A stretch of DNA of 64,000 nucleotides, from contig CP060501.1 in NCBI GenBank assembly GCA_024760545.1, positions 3,612,036-3,676,035 on the forward strand, given 5' to 3'. Each line of letters opens with the position of its first letter. Position 1 is the stretch's first letter. Under the pieces are notes generated by a model, which saw nothing but the letters and a program-made list of their open reading frames with translations, ran no database searches and was not told where the DNA came from. Shown here piece by piece: positions 25,057 to 34,150 of this stretch. Position numbers and translations under genes: made by a program. This DNA is from Nitrospira sp. (lineage in GTDB: Bacteria > Nitrospirota > Nitrospiria > Nitrospirales > Nitrospiraceae).

Positions 25057-27029
25057 TTTACTTTGGTGCCGGGATCGACTTCTTCCAGAATGGTGAGCAG
25101 GCCGCGCACGTCGGCATCACCCGCCGCCAGCACCATCCCCTGCGATTCGATACCCATGAGCTTTGCCGGCTTGAGATTGGCCACAATGACGATCGTCTTG
25201 CCGACGAGCGTGTCCGGCTCGTACTTCTTGCCGATGCCCGCGACGATTTGACGCTGTTCGGTGCCGAGCGACACCTGGAGCTTGATTAACTTTTCCGATT
25301 TCGGTACGCGCTCGGCGGAGAGCACCTTGGCGGTCTTGAGCTGAATCTTCATGAATTCATCGATTGTGATCTGCGGCGGCACGGGCACTGCTGCTTGAGC
25401 AGCGGGTGTGACGGTTGCAGCAGGGGCCGGCTGTGGAGTTGCGGATGTGTCGTTCACGGATTTGGCTCCTTGTGGTTTCGATTCGATGCGTGGGAAGAGT
25501 GACGGTCCCTTATGAATAAGAGTGCCGGGCCTGAGGCCGCCCCATTCGATCTTGTTTTTCAGCAAAGGGGATATGAATTCGGCTGAGATGCCAAGCTGAG
25601 AACAGATCGACTGCGCGCTCGACGGCATAAAGGGATACGTGGCCAGGCTGAGGCAGCGGAGGGTCTCCGCCATGGTGTAGAGAACTGTCCTCAGTTGTTC
25701 TGCGTCATTCTCATTCTTTGCCAGTGTCCAAGGCGCAGTTTTGTCGACATATTGATTGGCCAGTTGAACGACTTGCCAAATCGCTTCCAAGGCTCGATTG
25801 AACTCCAACTGCTCCAGATGGCGCGGGAACACCTCATTCAAGAGCGTCATCGTGGCATGTTGCAGCTCTTGCTCTACCGGCCCGATCTCTTTTGGATTCG
25901 GTATCAGCCCGGCTTGAGTCCGTTCAATGAGGGTCAACGTGCGACTGAGGAGATTGCCGAGACCATTGGCAAGATCGCTATTGATTCGTGTGAGCATGGC
26001 GGCGAGGGAGAAATCTCCATCCTGCCCGAACGGCACTTCACGGAGCAAGAAGTAGCGAAAAGCATCGACCCCATACACTTCCGATATTTTGTAAGGATCG
26101 ACGACGTTGCCGCGGCTCTTGGACATCTTCTCGCCGTCCACCGTCCACCAGCCATGGGCGAAGATGGTTTCGGGTAATGGAAGATTCAACGCCATCAGCA
26201 TGGTGGACCAATACACCGCGTGCGTCGTCAGGATGTCCTTGCCGACCAGGTGAACATCGGTGGGCCAGAATCGGTTCCCGGCCGGTTTTTCTCGTGGCAG
26301 GTACTCCAGCGCGGACACGTAGTTGACCAGCGCATCGAACCAAACATAGGTGACGTAGTCGCTATCGAAGGGGAGTTCGATTCCCCAAGACAGCCGTGAT
26401 TTCGGCCGCGAGATTGAAAGATCACCGAGTTTCTGGGTTTGGAGGAAGCCGAGGACTTCATTGCGACGAGAATCCGGTCTGATAAACGACTGACGTGTCT
26501 TAATGTGGTCAAGCAGGCGGTCTTGGTACTGGCCCATTTTGAAGAAGTAGTTGTGCTCACTGAGCTGCTCGACGGGACGTCTACAGTCCGGACAGAGTCC
26601 GGATTCCACGTCTTTCTCGGTCCAGAACCGCTCATCGAACGTGCAGTACCATCCGGTGTAGGAATCCTTGTAAATCAGCTTCTCGTCGTAGAGTTGTTGA
26701 AGATACCGTTGGACGACGAGTGTGTGCTGTGCATCCGTCGTCCTGATGAACGCCTCGTTTGAGATGTTGAGGCGTTGCCACAGTGTTTGAAACTGTGGCG
26801 CGAGTTTGTCGCAATGAGTCTGCGGGGGGATGCCGGCCTTGGCGGCAGCCTGCTGAACTTTTTGTCCGTGTTCATCGAGCCCGGTGAGAAAGAACACCTC
26901 GCGCCCGCGCAGCCGCCAATAGCGCGCCAGCACATCTGCCGCGATAGTGGTATAGGCGTGCCCGATATGCGGGACATCGTTGACATAGTAAATCGGGGTG
27001 GTGATGTAAAAGGTGTTATCTTCTGCCAC
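25053..27029 (-). CDS. metG: Methionyl-tRNA synthetase
   Basis: The 658-aa enzyme has the class I signature HIGHAYTT near residue 21 and KMSKSRGN in the middle. A single zinc knuckle (CPDCRRPV) is present in the connective domain. A Pro/Ala-rich linker leads to a C-terminal EMAP/Trbp111 tRNA-binding domain (FMKIQLKTAKVLSAERVP ... GIESQGMVLAA). It charges initiator and elongator tRNA-Met. It lies 36 bases after holB and overlaps the following exported-protein gene by four bases, in a run tmk-holB-metG. Confidence 0.97.
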   Translation of the reverse strand: MAEDNTFYITTPIYYVNDVPHIGHAYTTIAADVLARYWRLRGREVFFLTGLDEHGQKVQQAAAKAGIPPQTHCDKLAPQFQTLWQRLNISNEAFIRTTDAQHTLVVQRYLQQLYDEKLIYKDSYTGWYCTFDERFWTEKDVESGLCPDCRRPVEQLSEHNYFFKMGQYQDRLLDHIKTRQSFIRPDSRRNEVLGFLQTQKLGDLSISRPKSRLSWGIELPFDSDYVTYVWFDALVNYVSALEYLPREKPAGNRFWPTDVHLVGKDILTTHAVYWSTMLMALNLPLPETIFAHGWWTVDGEKMSKSRGNVVDPYKISEVYGVDAFRYFLLREVPFGQDGDFSLAAMLTRINSDLANGLGNLLSRTLTLIERTQAGLIPNPKEIGPVEQELQHATMTLLNEVFPRHLEQLEFNRALEAIWQVVQLANQYVDKTAPWTLAKNENDAEQLRTVLYTMAETLRCLSLATYPFMPSSAQSICSQLGISAEFISPLLKNKIEWGGLRPGTLIHKGPSLFPRIESKPQGAKSVNDTSATPQPAPAATVTPAAQAAVPVPPQITIDEFMKIQLKTAKVLSAERVPKSEKLIKLQVSLGTEQRQIVAGIGKKYEPDTLVGKTIVIVANLKPAKLMGIESQGMVLAAGDADVRGLLTILEEVDPGTKVK

Positions 27030-27065
27030 GATAAAGGCAAGATATCAGGTTGGCAGTATTTATTG

Positions 27066-28094
27066 CTAGGCGGAGGCTCCAGCCGGGATTAGGCCAAGCG
27101 CTTCGCGCAGGCGAAGAAACGTGGTCTCCAGCGCCATCTGCATGTTCAAGTGCCGCGTCGCTTGCTGCTCGATGCGCTCGATGTCATTCAAGAGAGTGAG
27201 CAAAGTGTCGATGTCCGCTCGTTGGGCGTATCGACGCAATTCGGCAAGTTGATCGTCGTGAAGAATCTGGTCCTGATCTCCCCCCACGATGACGATGACC
27301 AGATCGCGGATCCATCGCGTGAGCCAGTTGAGCGTCTCCTCTCCCCGGTCTGTCTTGGCCAGGCTCTCGGCGGCGGAAAGGACGGTGGTGCTCGATGTCA
27401 AAGATTCCGGCTTCACCAAGGCCAGGCATTCTTGTTGTCGGGCTCGAACTTCCGCAGCATTCGTCGTGAGAGCTTCTCCGATACGTCCATCGGTAAGCAC
27501 TGCGAGGAAACGCGCATCGGCAGGGGAGAGTTCTCGCGTGAGTATCAGCGCCGCTTCTACTTGCGTGCGGGCGGGTGTGGTGAAACGGAGCGCTTGGCAG
27601 CGCGATCGAATAGTGATCGGGAGCGCATGAGGCCGGCTCGTAGTCAAGACGAAAAGACTATGGCCAGGAGGCTCTTCCAGGGTCTTGAGGAGCGCGTTGG
27701 CGGCCCCGATGGTCAGCCGATCGGCGTCGTCGATCAGGCAGATCTTTCGTTCACCGATCAGCGGTCGATAGACGAACTGTTGTTCGATTTCGCGTACCTG
27801 CTCGATCTTGATCTGCGGCGTGGCCAACTCCGGATCGGGCTCGATGACCGAATAGTCCGGGTAAGTCCGTGCGGCGATTTGCAAGCAGGATCGGCAACGG
27901 CCACAGCTATCCAAATTATCCGCGTGAGAGGGCTGCTCGCAGTTCAAGGCTTGGGCCAACCTCACCGCGGTCATGAATTTTCCGATCTTGGCTTCGCCGT
28001 GGAACAGGTACGCATGGGCCAGCCGTCCGTTGCGTATGCTTGCCTGGAGCAAGGAGATGGGTTGCTCGTGGCCGGTGATATCTGCGAAGGGCAT
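27066..28094 (-). CDS. holB: DNA polymerase III delta-prime subunit
   Basis: The 342-aa protein opens HAYLFHGEAKIGKFMTA, the clamp-loader P-loop region in which the Ser/Thr after Lys is replaced by Phe, as expected for an ATPase-inactive delta-prime. The four-Cys zinc module is seen at about residues 50-75 (CEQPSHADNLDSCGRCRSC). A sensor-1-like block LLKTLEEPPGHSLFVLTT and SRC (RSRCQALRF) follow. It helps load the sliding clamp. It begins three bases after tmk, the usual tmk-holB pair. Confidence 0.93.
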   Translation of the reverse strand: MPFADITGHEQPISLLQASIRNGRLAHAYLFHGEAKIGKFMTAVRLAQALNCEQPSHADNLDSCGRCRSCLQIAARTYPDYSVIEPDPELATPQIKIEQVREIEQQFVYRPLIGERKICLIDDADRLTIGAANALLKTLEEPPGHSLFVLTTSRPHALPITIRSRCQALRFTTPARTQVEAALILTRELSPADARFLAVLTDGRIGEALTTNAAEVRARQQECLALVKPESLTSSTTVLSAAESLAKTDRGEETLNWLTRWIRDLVIVIVGGDQDQILHDDQLAELRRYAQRADIDTLLTLLNDIERIEQQATRHLNMQMALETTFLRLREALGLIPAGASA

Positions 28095-28097
28095 GGT

Positions 28098-28772
28098 TTA
28101 TCGGCGCCTTGGCTTTTGGGAACGGTGAGTTTTGAGCCAGTTGCTTACTCGGGATTCTACTTCGCGTTCGACCGATTCTATGGATCGAGAAGCGTCGATC
28201 ATCATAATGCGCCGAGGCTCTTGCTTTGCTAAAGCGTGAAACCCCTTTCGCACACTCTCGTGGAATCGTTCAGCTTCTCGATCCAAGCGATTTTGGGAGG
28301 AGGTCTGGCCCCGCCGACGCCTGAGTCCGACGGCAATAGGAACGTCGAAGAGCAGGGTAAGATGGGGGACCAGTTTCCCCGTCGCCCAACCGTTCATGGT
28401 GCGTAACACTCGAAGGTCCAACCCACGTCCATACCCCTGGTAGGCCGTCGTCGAATCTGAGAATCGATCGCAGACAACGATCGTCCCATCGGCGAGAGCA
28501 GGCCTAATGACATGGTCCACATGTTGGCGCCTCGCCGCAAGAATGAGCCAGGCCTCCGTTTCCGGAGCGATGGTCTCCGCAGAATTTTCAAGCAGGATCG
28601 TGCGCAACCGTTCAGCAAGGATGGTGCCGCCCGGCTCTCTGGTATGCAGGACATTCAATCCCTGTGCGGTCAGCCACTGACACAGCCTCCGAGCATGCGT
28701 CGTTTTCCCACTTCCTTCACCGCCTTCCAGCGTGATGAAGATGCCCGTCGATTTTCTGGATGCCTTACCCAT
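28098..28772 (-). CDS. tmk: Thymidylate kinase
   Basis: From the ATG at 28772 (MGKASRKSTG) the protein is 224 aa. It has the P-loop EGGEGSGKTTHARRL near residue 16, HTREPGGT, and DRFSDSTTAYQGYGR, the dTMP-binding DR[FY] motif. It converts dTMP to dTDP. The longer ORF upstream is not needed and has no conserved sequence. It leads the tmk-holB-metG run and is divergent from the DUF502 gene. Confidence 0.95.
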   Translation of the reverse strand: MGKASRKSTGIFITLEGGEGSGKTTHARRLCQWLTAQGLNVLHTREPGGTILAERLRTILLENSAETIAPETEAWLILAARRQHVDHVIRPALADGTIVVCDRFSDSTTAYQGYGRGLDLRVLRTMNGWATGKLVPHLTLLFDVPIAVGLRRRRGQTSSQNRLDREAERFHESVRKGFHALAKQEPRRIMMIDASRSIESVEREVESRVSNWLKTHRSQKPRRR

Positions 28773-28865
28773 GAGCGATGTTCGTATCAACCCCCGATCG
28801 GGGAGTGATCCTATGTCAGGCCAGGGTGAATAGCAAGACCGGTACCCTTCAGGAATTCGTCCGGC

Positions 28866-28895
28866 TTGAGTGCATAACCCTTTGAAATTTACAAT
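28866..28895 (+). promoter_or_regulatory. Promoter candidate for the DUF502 gene
   Basis: TTGAGT (28866-28871) and TACAAT (28890-28895) are 18 bp apart on the plus strand. The implied leader is about 73 nt before the ATG at 28975. It lies in the divergent spacer with tmk. Confidence 0.45.
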
Positions 28896-28974
28896 AAAAC
28901 GCTTGCGAGGCCGGTCCGGATCTCTGTAAGATGAAGAGCTCAATGTTCCCCCAGCGACTGGGTGCCGGTGATTC

Positions 28975-29643
28975 ATGATCAAGACCGCTCTGAGACGTTA
29001 TTTTTTGACGGGCCTTCTCCTTGTCACCCCCATCTGGGGCACGATTCTCGTGCTCAAGACCCTGTTCATCGCAGTGGATGGTATCCTGGGGGACGCGGTC
29101 GCGGAATTGGTGCCTGATCATTACATCCCCGGATTGGGGATAATTACCCTGGTTCTGCTCATCTTTTTGGTCGGGTTATTTGCGGCCAACTTTATCGGAC
29201 GCCAGATCGTCAGTCACTGGGAGGATTGGTTGAACCGGCTGCCCCTCGTCCGTGGGATTTATTCCACGCTGAAGTCCATGATGGATATTCTTTCATTTTC
29301 GGAGCGAGGGTCGTATCGGCGGGTCGTCTTGATTCAATTCCCGAAGAACGGCCATTATTGTTTCGCGTTCGTGACCGGCATGACGAAAGGTGAGACGACG
29401 GCATTGGGTCAGGATGCATTGATTCATGTGTATGTGCCCACCTCACCGAATCCGACGTCGGGATATTTTCTGTTAGTGCCGGAACGGGAAGTCTCGTCCG
29501 TTGATATCAGTATCGAGGAAGCGATGAAACTGATTGTCTCGGGCGGTCTCTATACGCCGTCCGCCGCGATGGTGGCGGCCCTGAACGCGGAAACGAAGTG
29601 GAATCAGGTCAAGCAACCGGAAGCCGGTGTGCCGATTGGATAG
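28975..29643 (+). CDS. DUF502-family membrane protein
   Basis: The 222-aa protein has two N-terminal transmembrane helices (about 10-30 and 52-75) and a conserved cytoplasmic part (LPLVRGIYSTLKSMMDILSF, then VTGMTKGET and VPTSPNPTSGYFLLVP). This is the DUF502 pattern. The family occurs widely in bacteria and plants (COV-like proteins), and its biochemical role is not established. It precedes glmU by 41 bases on the same strand. Confidence 0.9.
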   Translation: MIKTALRRYFLTGLLLVTPIWGTILVLKTLFIAVDGILGDAVAELVPDHYIPGLGIITLVLLIFLVGLFAANFIGRQIVSHWEDWLNRLPLVRGIYSTLKSMMDILSFSERGSYRRVVLIQFPKNGHYCFAFVTGMTKGETTALGQDALIHVYVPTSPNPTSGYFLLVPEREVSSVDISIEEAMKLIVSGGLYTPSAAMVAALNAETKWNQVKQPEAGVPIG

Positions 29644-29684
29644 AACGTTTCCCGATACTCTGTTGAGATACCCTATCTTCTGAG

Positions 29685-31280
29685 ATGAAACAGTCAGCAG
29701 GCCAACACACAACACTCTCCCGCATTTCCGGCTTAGGCGTGATCGTGATGGCGGCTGGCCTGGGCAAGCGAATGAGGTCCACCCAAGCGAAAGTCCTGCA
29801 TCACGTCGCAGGACGGCCGATGGTTCTCTACGCTGTCGATGTGGCGTTGCAGGTAGCGGGTCATCGGATTGCGGTGGTGGTCGGACATCAGGCCGACAGG
29901 GTTCGGCAAGTCATCGAAGAAGGCATTGCGGACAAGCCGGGAGGGAACGCGGTCAGCCTCGTCGAGCAGGCCGAACAACTCGGGACCGGCCATGCCGTCA
30001 TGCAGAGCCGTTCCGTGTTTTTCGTGGCTAAGGAGGCACTCCCGACCAATTACCTCATCTTAAACGGTGATACCCCGTTACTAAAAGAGCAGACTGCGCG
30101 CGAACTCTTGCAAGTTCATCAGTCGCAAGGCGCATCGGTGACCATTCTCACCGCGAGGCTCGATGATCCCCGTGGGTATGGACGGGTCATTCGTCGGGAG
30201 TCTAGCCGAAAAGCTGATGGAGTGATTTCGTGCGAGGTGCTGAAGATCATCGAAGATCGAGATGCGACCGCAGCAGAGCGGGCCACCAACGAAATCAATG
30301 TGGGTACGTACGTCGTGTCGGGAGAGTTTCTCTTCGATGCGCTCGATAAACTGGAACCTAATAATGCTCAGGGTGAATATTATCTGACCGATATTGTGCG
30401 GATGGCCGTGGCGCAAGGGCGGCGTGTAGCCGCGGTCACTCTCAAAGATCCCGATGAAGGATTGGGGATCAATACTCGACAACAGTTGGCGACTGCGGAG
30501 CACGTCATCAGACAGCAGATCCGCGAGCGCTGGCTCGAGGCCGGCGTCACGATGCGAGATCCCGGCTCCGTGTGGATTGATGCGGGAGTCACTATCGGAC
30601 GAGATACGGTGCTCTACCCACACGTGAATCTCGAAGGCAAAACTATAGTCGGTGAAGGGACGACAATCCGTTCCGGGGTCTGCATTTCAGATTGCGTGAT
30701 CGGAAACAATGTGGAGATTCTCGATCATTGCGTGCTACGCGAATCGCAAGTCGACGACGAGGCTCATCTGGGACCTTTCGCACATTTGAGGCCGGGGGCG
30801 ATCGTGCGGCGGAAGGCGAGGGTTGGAAATTTCGTCGAGATGAAAAAGGCCGAGCTCGGCGAAGGATCGAAGGCGAATCACCTCACGTATCTCGGCGATG
30901 CCCGAATCGGGAAAGGCGTCAATATAGGGGCCGGGACGATCACGGTGAATTATGATGGTGTGAACAAACACCGGACCGTGATTGAGGATCAAGTCTTTGT
31001 GGGGAGTGATTCGCAGCTGATTGCGCCGGTCACGATTGGAGAGGGGGCGGTGGTGGCGGCTGGGACAACCGTGACGCAAGACGTGCCGGCCGATTCATTG
31101 GCAATTACTCGCGTCGCACAAGTGAATCGAGTGGGGTGGGCGGCTAAACGTCGAATGTTGCTGGCCGGCCGTGCCCCCAGTGGACACTCAGCACGGGCAG
31201 CGGATGAGCCGACGAACCTGAAAACCAAGAACGCTTCAAACAAGCTGAAAAAGGGGCGCGCGAAGTCATCGAAACGCTGA
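29685..31280 (+). CDS. glmU: Bifunctional N-acetylglucosamine-1-phosphate uridyltransferase/acetyltransferase
   Basis: The 531-aa protein has the pyrophosphorylase loop MAAGLGKRMRS at about 22-32 followed by KVLHHVAGRPM. A left-handed beta-helix with hexapeptide repeats occupies about residues 280-490, including the GTEIGPF-like substrate area (GPFAHLRPGA) and GDARIGKGVNIGAGTITVNYDG. It makes UDP-GlcNAc in two steps. The protein is longer than usual because of a 15-aa N-terminal extension and a basic C-terminal tail (KKGRAKSSKR). It is followed by glmS, so the UDP-GlcNAc pathway is paired here. Confidence 0.97.
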   Translation: MKQSAGQHTTLSRISGLGVIVMAAGLGKRMRSTQAKVLHHVAGRPMVLYAVDVALQVAGHRIAVVVGHQADRVRQVIEEGIADKPGGNAVSLVEQAEQLGTGHAVMQSRSVFFVAKEALPTNYLILNGDTPLLKEQTARELLQVHQSQGASVTILTARLDDPRGYGRVIRRESSRKADGVISCEVLKIIEDRDATAAERATNEINVGTYVVSGEFLFDALDKLEPNNAQGEYYLTDIVRMAVAQGRRVAAVTLKDPDEGLGINTRQQLATAEHVIRQQIRERWLEAGVTMRDPGSVWIDAGVTIGRDTVLYPHVNLEGKTIVGEGTTIRSGVCISDCVIGNNVEILDHCVLRESQVDDEAHLGPFAHLRPGAIVRRKARVGNFVEMKKAELGEGSKANHLTYLGDARIGKGVNIGAGTITVNYDGVNKHRTVIEDQVFVGSDSQLIAPVTIGEGAVVAAGTTVTQDVPADSLAITRVAQVNRVGWAAKRRMLLAGRAPSGHSARAADEPTNLKTKNASNKLKKGRAKSSKR

Positions 31281-31337
31281 TCACGGTGAGAGAGTCGTCG
31301 TCTGCCGGTCAGTCTAGTTAGGCCTGGAGTAACCGTC

Positions 31338-33167
31338 ATGTGTGGAATCATCGGATACGTCGGCAATCAAGATGCGGTTCCGATTCTCATCGGGGGATTG
31401 GCGAAGCTGGAGTATCGCGGTTACGACTCCTCGGGAGTAGCCGTCATGCAGGGGGAAAAGATTGTGGTCAGGCGGAGTGTGGGCAAACTGGTCAATCTCC
31501 AAAATTCGCTCAAGGCCAACGAGCTCAAAGGGACGGTGGGAATCGGCCACACCCGTTGGGCAACCCATGGAAAACCGTCGGAACAGAATGCCCATCCGCA
31601 TCGGTCGAAAGGCTGCGTGTTGGTGCACAACGGAATCATTGAAAACTATCAGCAGCTGAAACAGCAGTTGGAAAAAGACGGCTACAAGTTCGAATCGGAA
31701 ACCGATACGGAAGTTGTTGCGCATTTGATCGACAAGTATCTTCAGAAAGAGAACAAGCTGGCCGATGCCGTGCGGTTGGCGACCAAAGATGTGAAGGGTA
31801 GTTATGCATTGGCCGTGATTTCCGAGCGGGAGCCCGGTACCTTGATTGCCGCGCGTTCCGGTTGCCCGCTGGTCGTCGGGAGGACCAATCAGGCGTCCTA
31901 TGTTGCCTCCGATGTCATGGCGATGCTCGCGCACACGCGGGAAGTGACCTACCTCGAAGAAGGAGATGTGGCGGTCGTCACTCAAGATCGGGTCGATCTC
32001 ACCGACGTCGACGGCCATGCCGTGTCGCGGAAGCCGTCAACGATTACATGGGACGCATCGGCGGTGGAGAAGAGCGGGTATCCGCATTTCATGCTGAAGG
32101 AGATTCACGAGCAACCGCAGACAATTCTGGATACGATGCGCGGACGGTACTCGTATGAGACCGGTGAAGCGGATCTGCCTGATATTGGGCTGACACCGGA
32201 GGAGTTCGCCGCCGTTGAACGCATCTGGATCGTGGCTTGCGGCACCTCCTGGCACGCGGGGCAGGTGGGAAAATATTTGTTCGAAGAAATGGTCCGCACT
32301 CCGGTGCAGGTGGATATCGGCAGCGAGTTTCGGTATCGCGACCCGCTTGTCGGCAAGAAGGATTTGTTCATTACCATCTCCCAGTCCGGTGAGACAGCCG
32401 ATACGCTGGCCGCTGCGCGAGAGGCAAAGGGAAAGGGTGCGCGCGTCGTCTCGATCGTGAATGTGGTCGGGAGCACCTTGGCGCGGGAGTCCGATGGGGT
32501 ACTGTACACCCATTGCGGGCCCGAGATCGGCGTCGCGTCGACCAAGGCCTTCACCGCCCAGCTCACCGCCCTCTATCTTCTGGCATTGCATTTTGCCCGA
32601 GTTCGTAATGTGATGAATATCGCGGACGGCAAAGCGTGGCTCGACCGGTTGGTGCGCTTGCCGGTATTGGTGGAGAGTGTGCTGCGGAGAGAAGCTGAAA
32701 TCGTGGCGATCGCCAAGCGCTATTATAAGAAGCGGAACTTTCTGTTCCTCGGGCGGGGCATCAACTATCCGATCGCGCTGGAAGGCTCGTTGAAGCTGAA
32801 AGAAATCTCATACATTCACGCTGAAGGCTATGCGGCGGGCGAGATGAAGCACGGTCCGATCGCGCTGATCGATAAAGACATGCCGGTCGTGGTCTTGGCG
32901 CCTCGCGACCGGCTGTATGATAAAACGGTCAGCAATCTCATGGAAGTCAAGGCGCGGCACGCGCCGGTGATTGCCTTCGTGGCCGAAGGCGAGCGGGAGC
33001 TCGGCAAGATCGCGGATGCCGTGTTCACGGTGCCGGACACCCATCCGCTGATTTCGCCGATTCTGTTTACGATCCCGCTGCAACTCCTTGCGTATCATAT
33101 TGCGGTGCTACGCGGCGCGGATGTGGATCAGCCGAGGAACTTGGCAAAAAGCGTGACCGTGGAATGA
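31338..33167 (+). CDS. glmS: Glutamine-fructose-6-phosphate aminotransferase (isomerizing)
   Basis: The 609-aa enzyme begins MCGIIGYVG, giving the catalytic Cys at position 2 after Met removal. The glutaminase domain is about 1-240 (HTRWATHG, NGIIENY). The two SIS isomerase domains are about 285-420 (ACGTSWHAG, SGETADTLAA) and 455-600 (FLGRGINYPIALEGSLKLKE, with the EGYAAGEMKHGP loop). The end is the standard LAKSVTVE. It makes glucosamine-6-phosphate, the first step before GlmU. No glmS ribozyme-like sequence is evident in the 57-bp leader. Confidence 0.98.
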   Translation: MCGIIGYVGNQDAVPILIGGLAKLEYRGYDSSGVAVMQGEKIVVRRSVGKLVNLQNSLKANELKGTVGIGHTRWATHGKPSEQNAHPHRSKGCVLVHNGIIENYQQLKQQLEKDGYKFESETDTEVVAHLIDKYLQKENKLADAVRLATKDVKGSYALAVISEREPGTLIAARSGCPLVVGRTNQASYVASDVMAMLAHTREVTYLEEGDVAVVTQDRVDLTDVDGHAVSRKPSTITWDASAVEKSGYPHFMLKEIHEQPQTILDTMRGRYSYETGEADLPDIGLTPEEFAAVERIWIVACGTSWHAGQVGKYLFEEMVRTPVQVDIGSEFRYRDPLVGKKDLFITISQSGETADTLAAAREAKGKGARVVSIVNVVGSTLARESDGVLYTHCGPEIGVASTKAFTAQLTALYLLALHFARVRNVMNIADGKAWLDRLVRLPVLVESVLRREAEIVAIAKRYYKKRNFLFLGRGINYPIALEGSLKLKEISYIHAEGYAAGEMKHGPIALIDKDMPVVVLAPRDRLYDKTVSNLMEVKARHAPVIAFVAEGERELGKIADAVFTVPDTHPLISPILFTIPLQLLAYHIAVLRGADVDQPRNLAKSVTVE

Positions 33168-33189
33168 GGCAAGAGTGAGGCGCGAAGGC

Positions 33190-33248
33190 GGGTCCCCGTG
33201 CTCGCTCAACGCTCGAGCCCTAGGGGAAAGGCGGCGTCTTGGCGCTGC
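33190..33248. repeat. Dispersed intergenic repeat, copy A
   Basis: Downstream of glmS, GGGTCCC (33190-33196) is followed by CGCTC and then AAGGCGGCGTCTTGGCGCTGC (33228-33248). A related arrangement appears downstream of gatB, where the 21-bp core matches at 18 positions. The spacing between blocks differs by ten bases, so the two copies have diverged or are looped structures that evolve by indels. Confidence 0.45.
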
Positions 33249-33346
33249 CAGGGCGGCGAGGGTAAGAACTGTCAAGGCCCTCGCTGAATGCGCGCAGTAG
33301 GAGATCCCACCATCACGCCTCATGGATAAGCGAGAGGAATAAGAAG

Positions 33347-33640
33347 GTGGAGATTACGCAGCAGGATGTGGAAAAGGCGGCGCAGTTGGCACGATTGACT
33401 GTCACGCCCGCCGAGAAGGAGACCTTTGCCAAACAGTTGAGCGAGATTCTTACGCACGTCGACAAATTGAACCAGTACGACACAACCGGAATCGAACCGA
33501 CTGCGATGGTCATGGGCCAAGTGAATGTGTTTCGGGATGATGTCGTGCGTCCATCCCTCGCACAGGACCAGGCGTTGGCGAATGCGCCGCAACGTGAAGC
33601 GGACGGCTTCGTAGTGCCTAAAATTCTAGAGGAGCGTTAA
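33347..33640 (+). CDS. gatC: Asp/Glu-tRNA amidotransferase subunit C
   Basis: The 97-aa protein starts at GTG 33347 after AAGAAGG. It has the standard GatC sequence: VEKAAQLARL near the start, then KQLSEILTHVDKLNQYDTTGIEP and RDD, and the end VPKILEER. GatC holds the A and B subunits together. It opens a cluster in which panD and other genes are inserted between the gat genes. Confidence 0.95.
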   Translation: MEITQQDVEKAAQLARLTVTPAEKETFAKQLSEILTHVDKLNQYDTTGIEPTAMVMGQVNVFRDDVVRPSLAQDQALANAPQREADGFVVPKILEER

Positions 33641-33697
33641 CCGTCAAGCGTCCGGTTCATACGCGGCGTGCCGCGAATGACGAGGGACGGATGACGA

Positions 33698-34069
33698 ATG
33701 ACGAACAGATACATGTTTCGACAAATGCTACGTTCGAAAATTCACCGCGCCACGGTGACGGGTGCCCATCTTGAGTATGAAGGCAGCTTGACCATCGATC
33801 AAGATTTGATGGAGGCCGCCGGTATCCTTCCCTATGAGGCCATCATCTGCTCGAACTTGAATAACGGCGAGCGATTCATGACCTACGCCATCAATGGAAA
33901 GCGGGGAAACGGAGATATCATCCTGAACGGGCCTACGGCGCGAAAAGCGGCGGTCGGAGATCAGATCATCATCTTTTGTTACGAGTATTACGGCGACGAA
34001 GAAATCAAGAAGCACGCGCCGAAGATCGTCCGAGTGGACGAAAAAAATCACATCGTGACCGTGCGCTGA
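33698..34069 (+). CDS. panD: Aspartate 1-decarboxylase
   Basis: The 123-aa protein matches PanD over its whole length, including FRQMLRSKIHRATVTGA, YEGSLTID, where the Gly-Ser bond is self-cleaved to form the pyruvoyl group, and NGERFMTY. It makes beta-alanine for pantothenate. Starts are possible at ATGs 33691 (other frame), 33698 and 33713; the last begins MFRQML, the family norm. The gene lies between gatC and gatA, and no other pantothenate gene is nearby. Confidence 0.96.
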   Translation: MTNRYMFRQMLRSKIHRATVTGAHLEYEGSLTIDQDLMEAAGILPYEAIICSNLNNGERFMTYAINGKRGNGDIILNGPTARKAAVGDQIIIFCYEYYGDEEIKKHAPKIVRVDEKNHIVTVR

Positions 34070-34150
34070 CCAATCGGGGAAGTAGGACGACGGAAACGGT
34101 CGGTGATCCAGTCGGCCGATGTTTGGTCACGTGGCGGCAGCGGGGAAACG

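Noticed and set aside
27150-28232. 360-codon plus-strand frame across holB and the end of tmk
   Set aside because: Long only because of the codon bias of the minus-strand genes. The minus-strand proteins have clear clamp-loader and kinase motifs.
31281-31337. glmS ribozyme or riboswitch in the glmS leader
   Set aside because: The leader is only 57 bp and shows no ribozyme-like core, which would need more than 100 nt.
32037-32591. 184-codon minus-strand frame inside glmS
   Set aside because: Shadow of the glmS coding frame; no family features and no ribosome site.
33108-33323. 71-codon minus-strand frame after glmS
   Set aside because: It covers the glmS end and the intergenic repeat; its composition (Arg/Ala/Ser-rich) is typical of a non-coding frame in GC-rich DNA.
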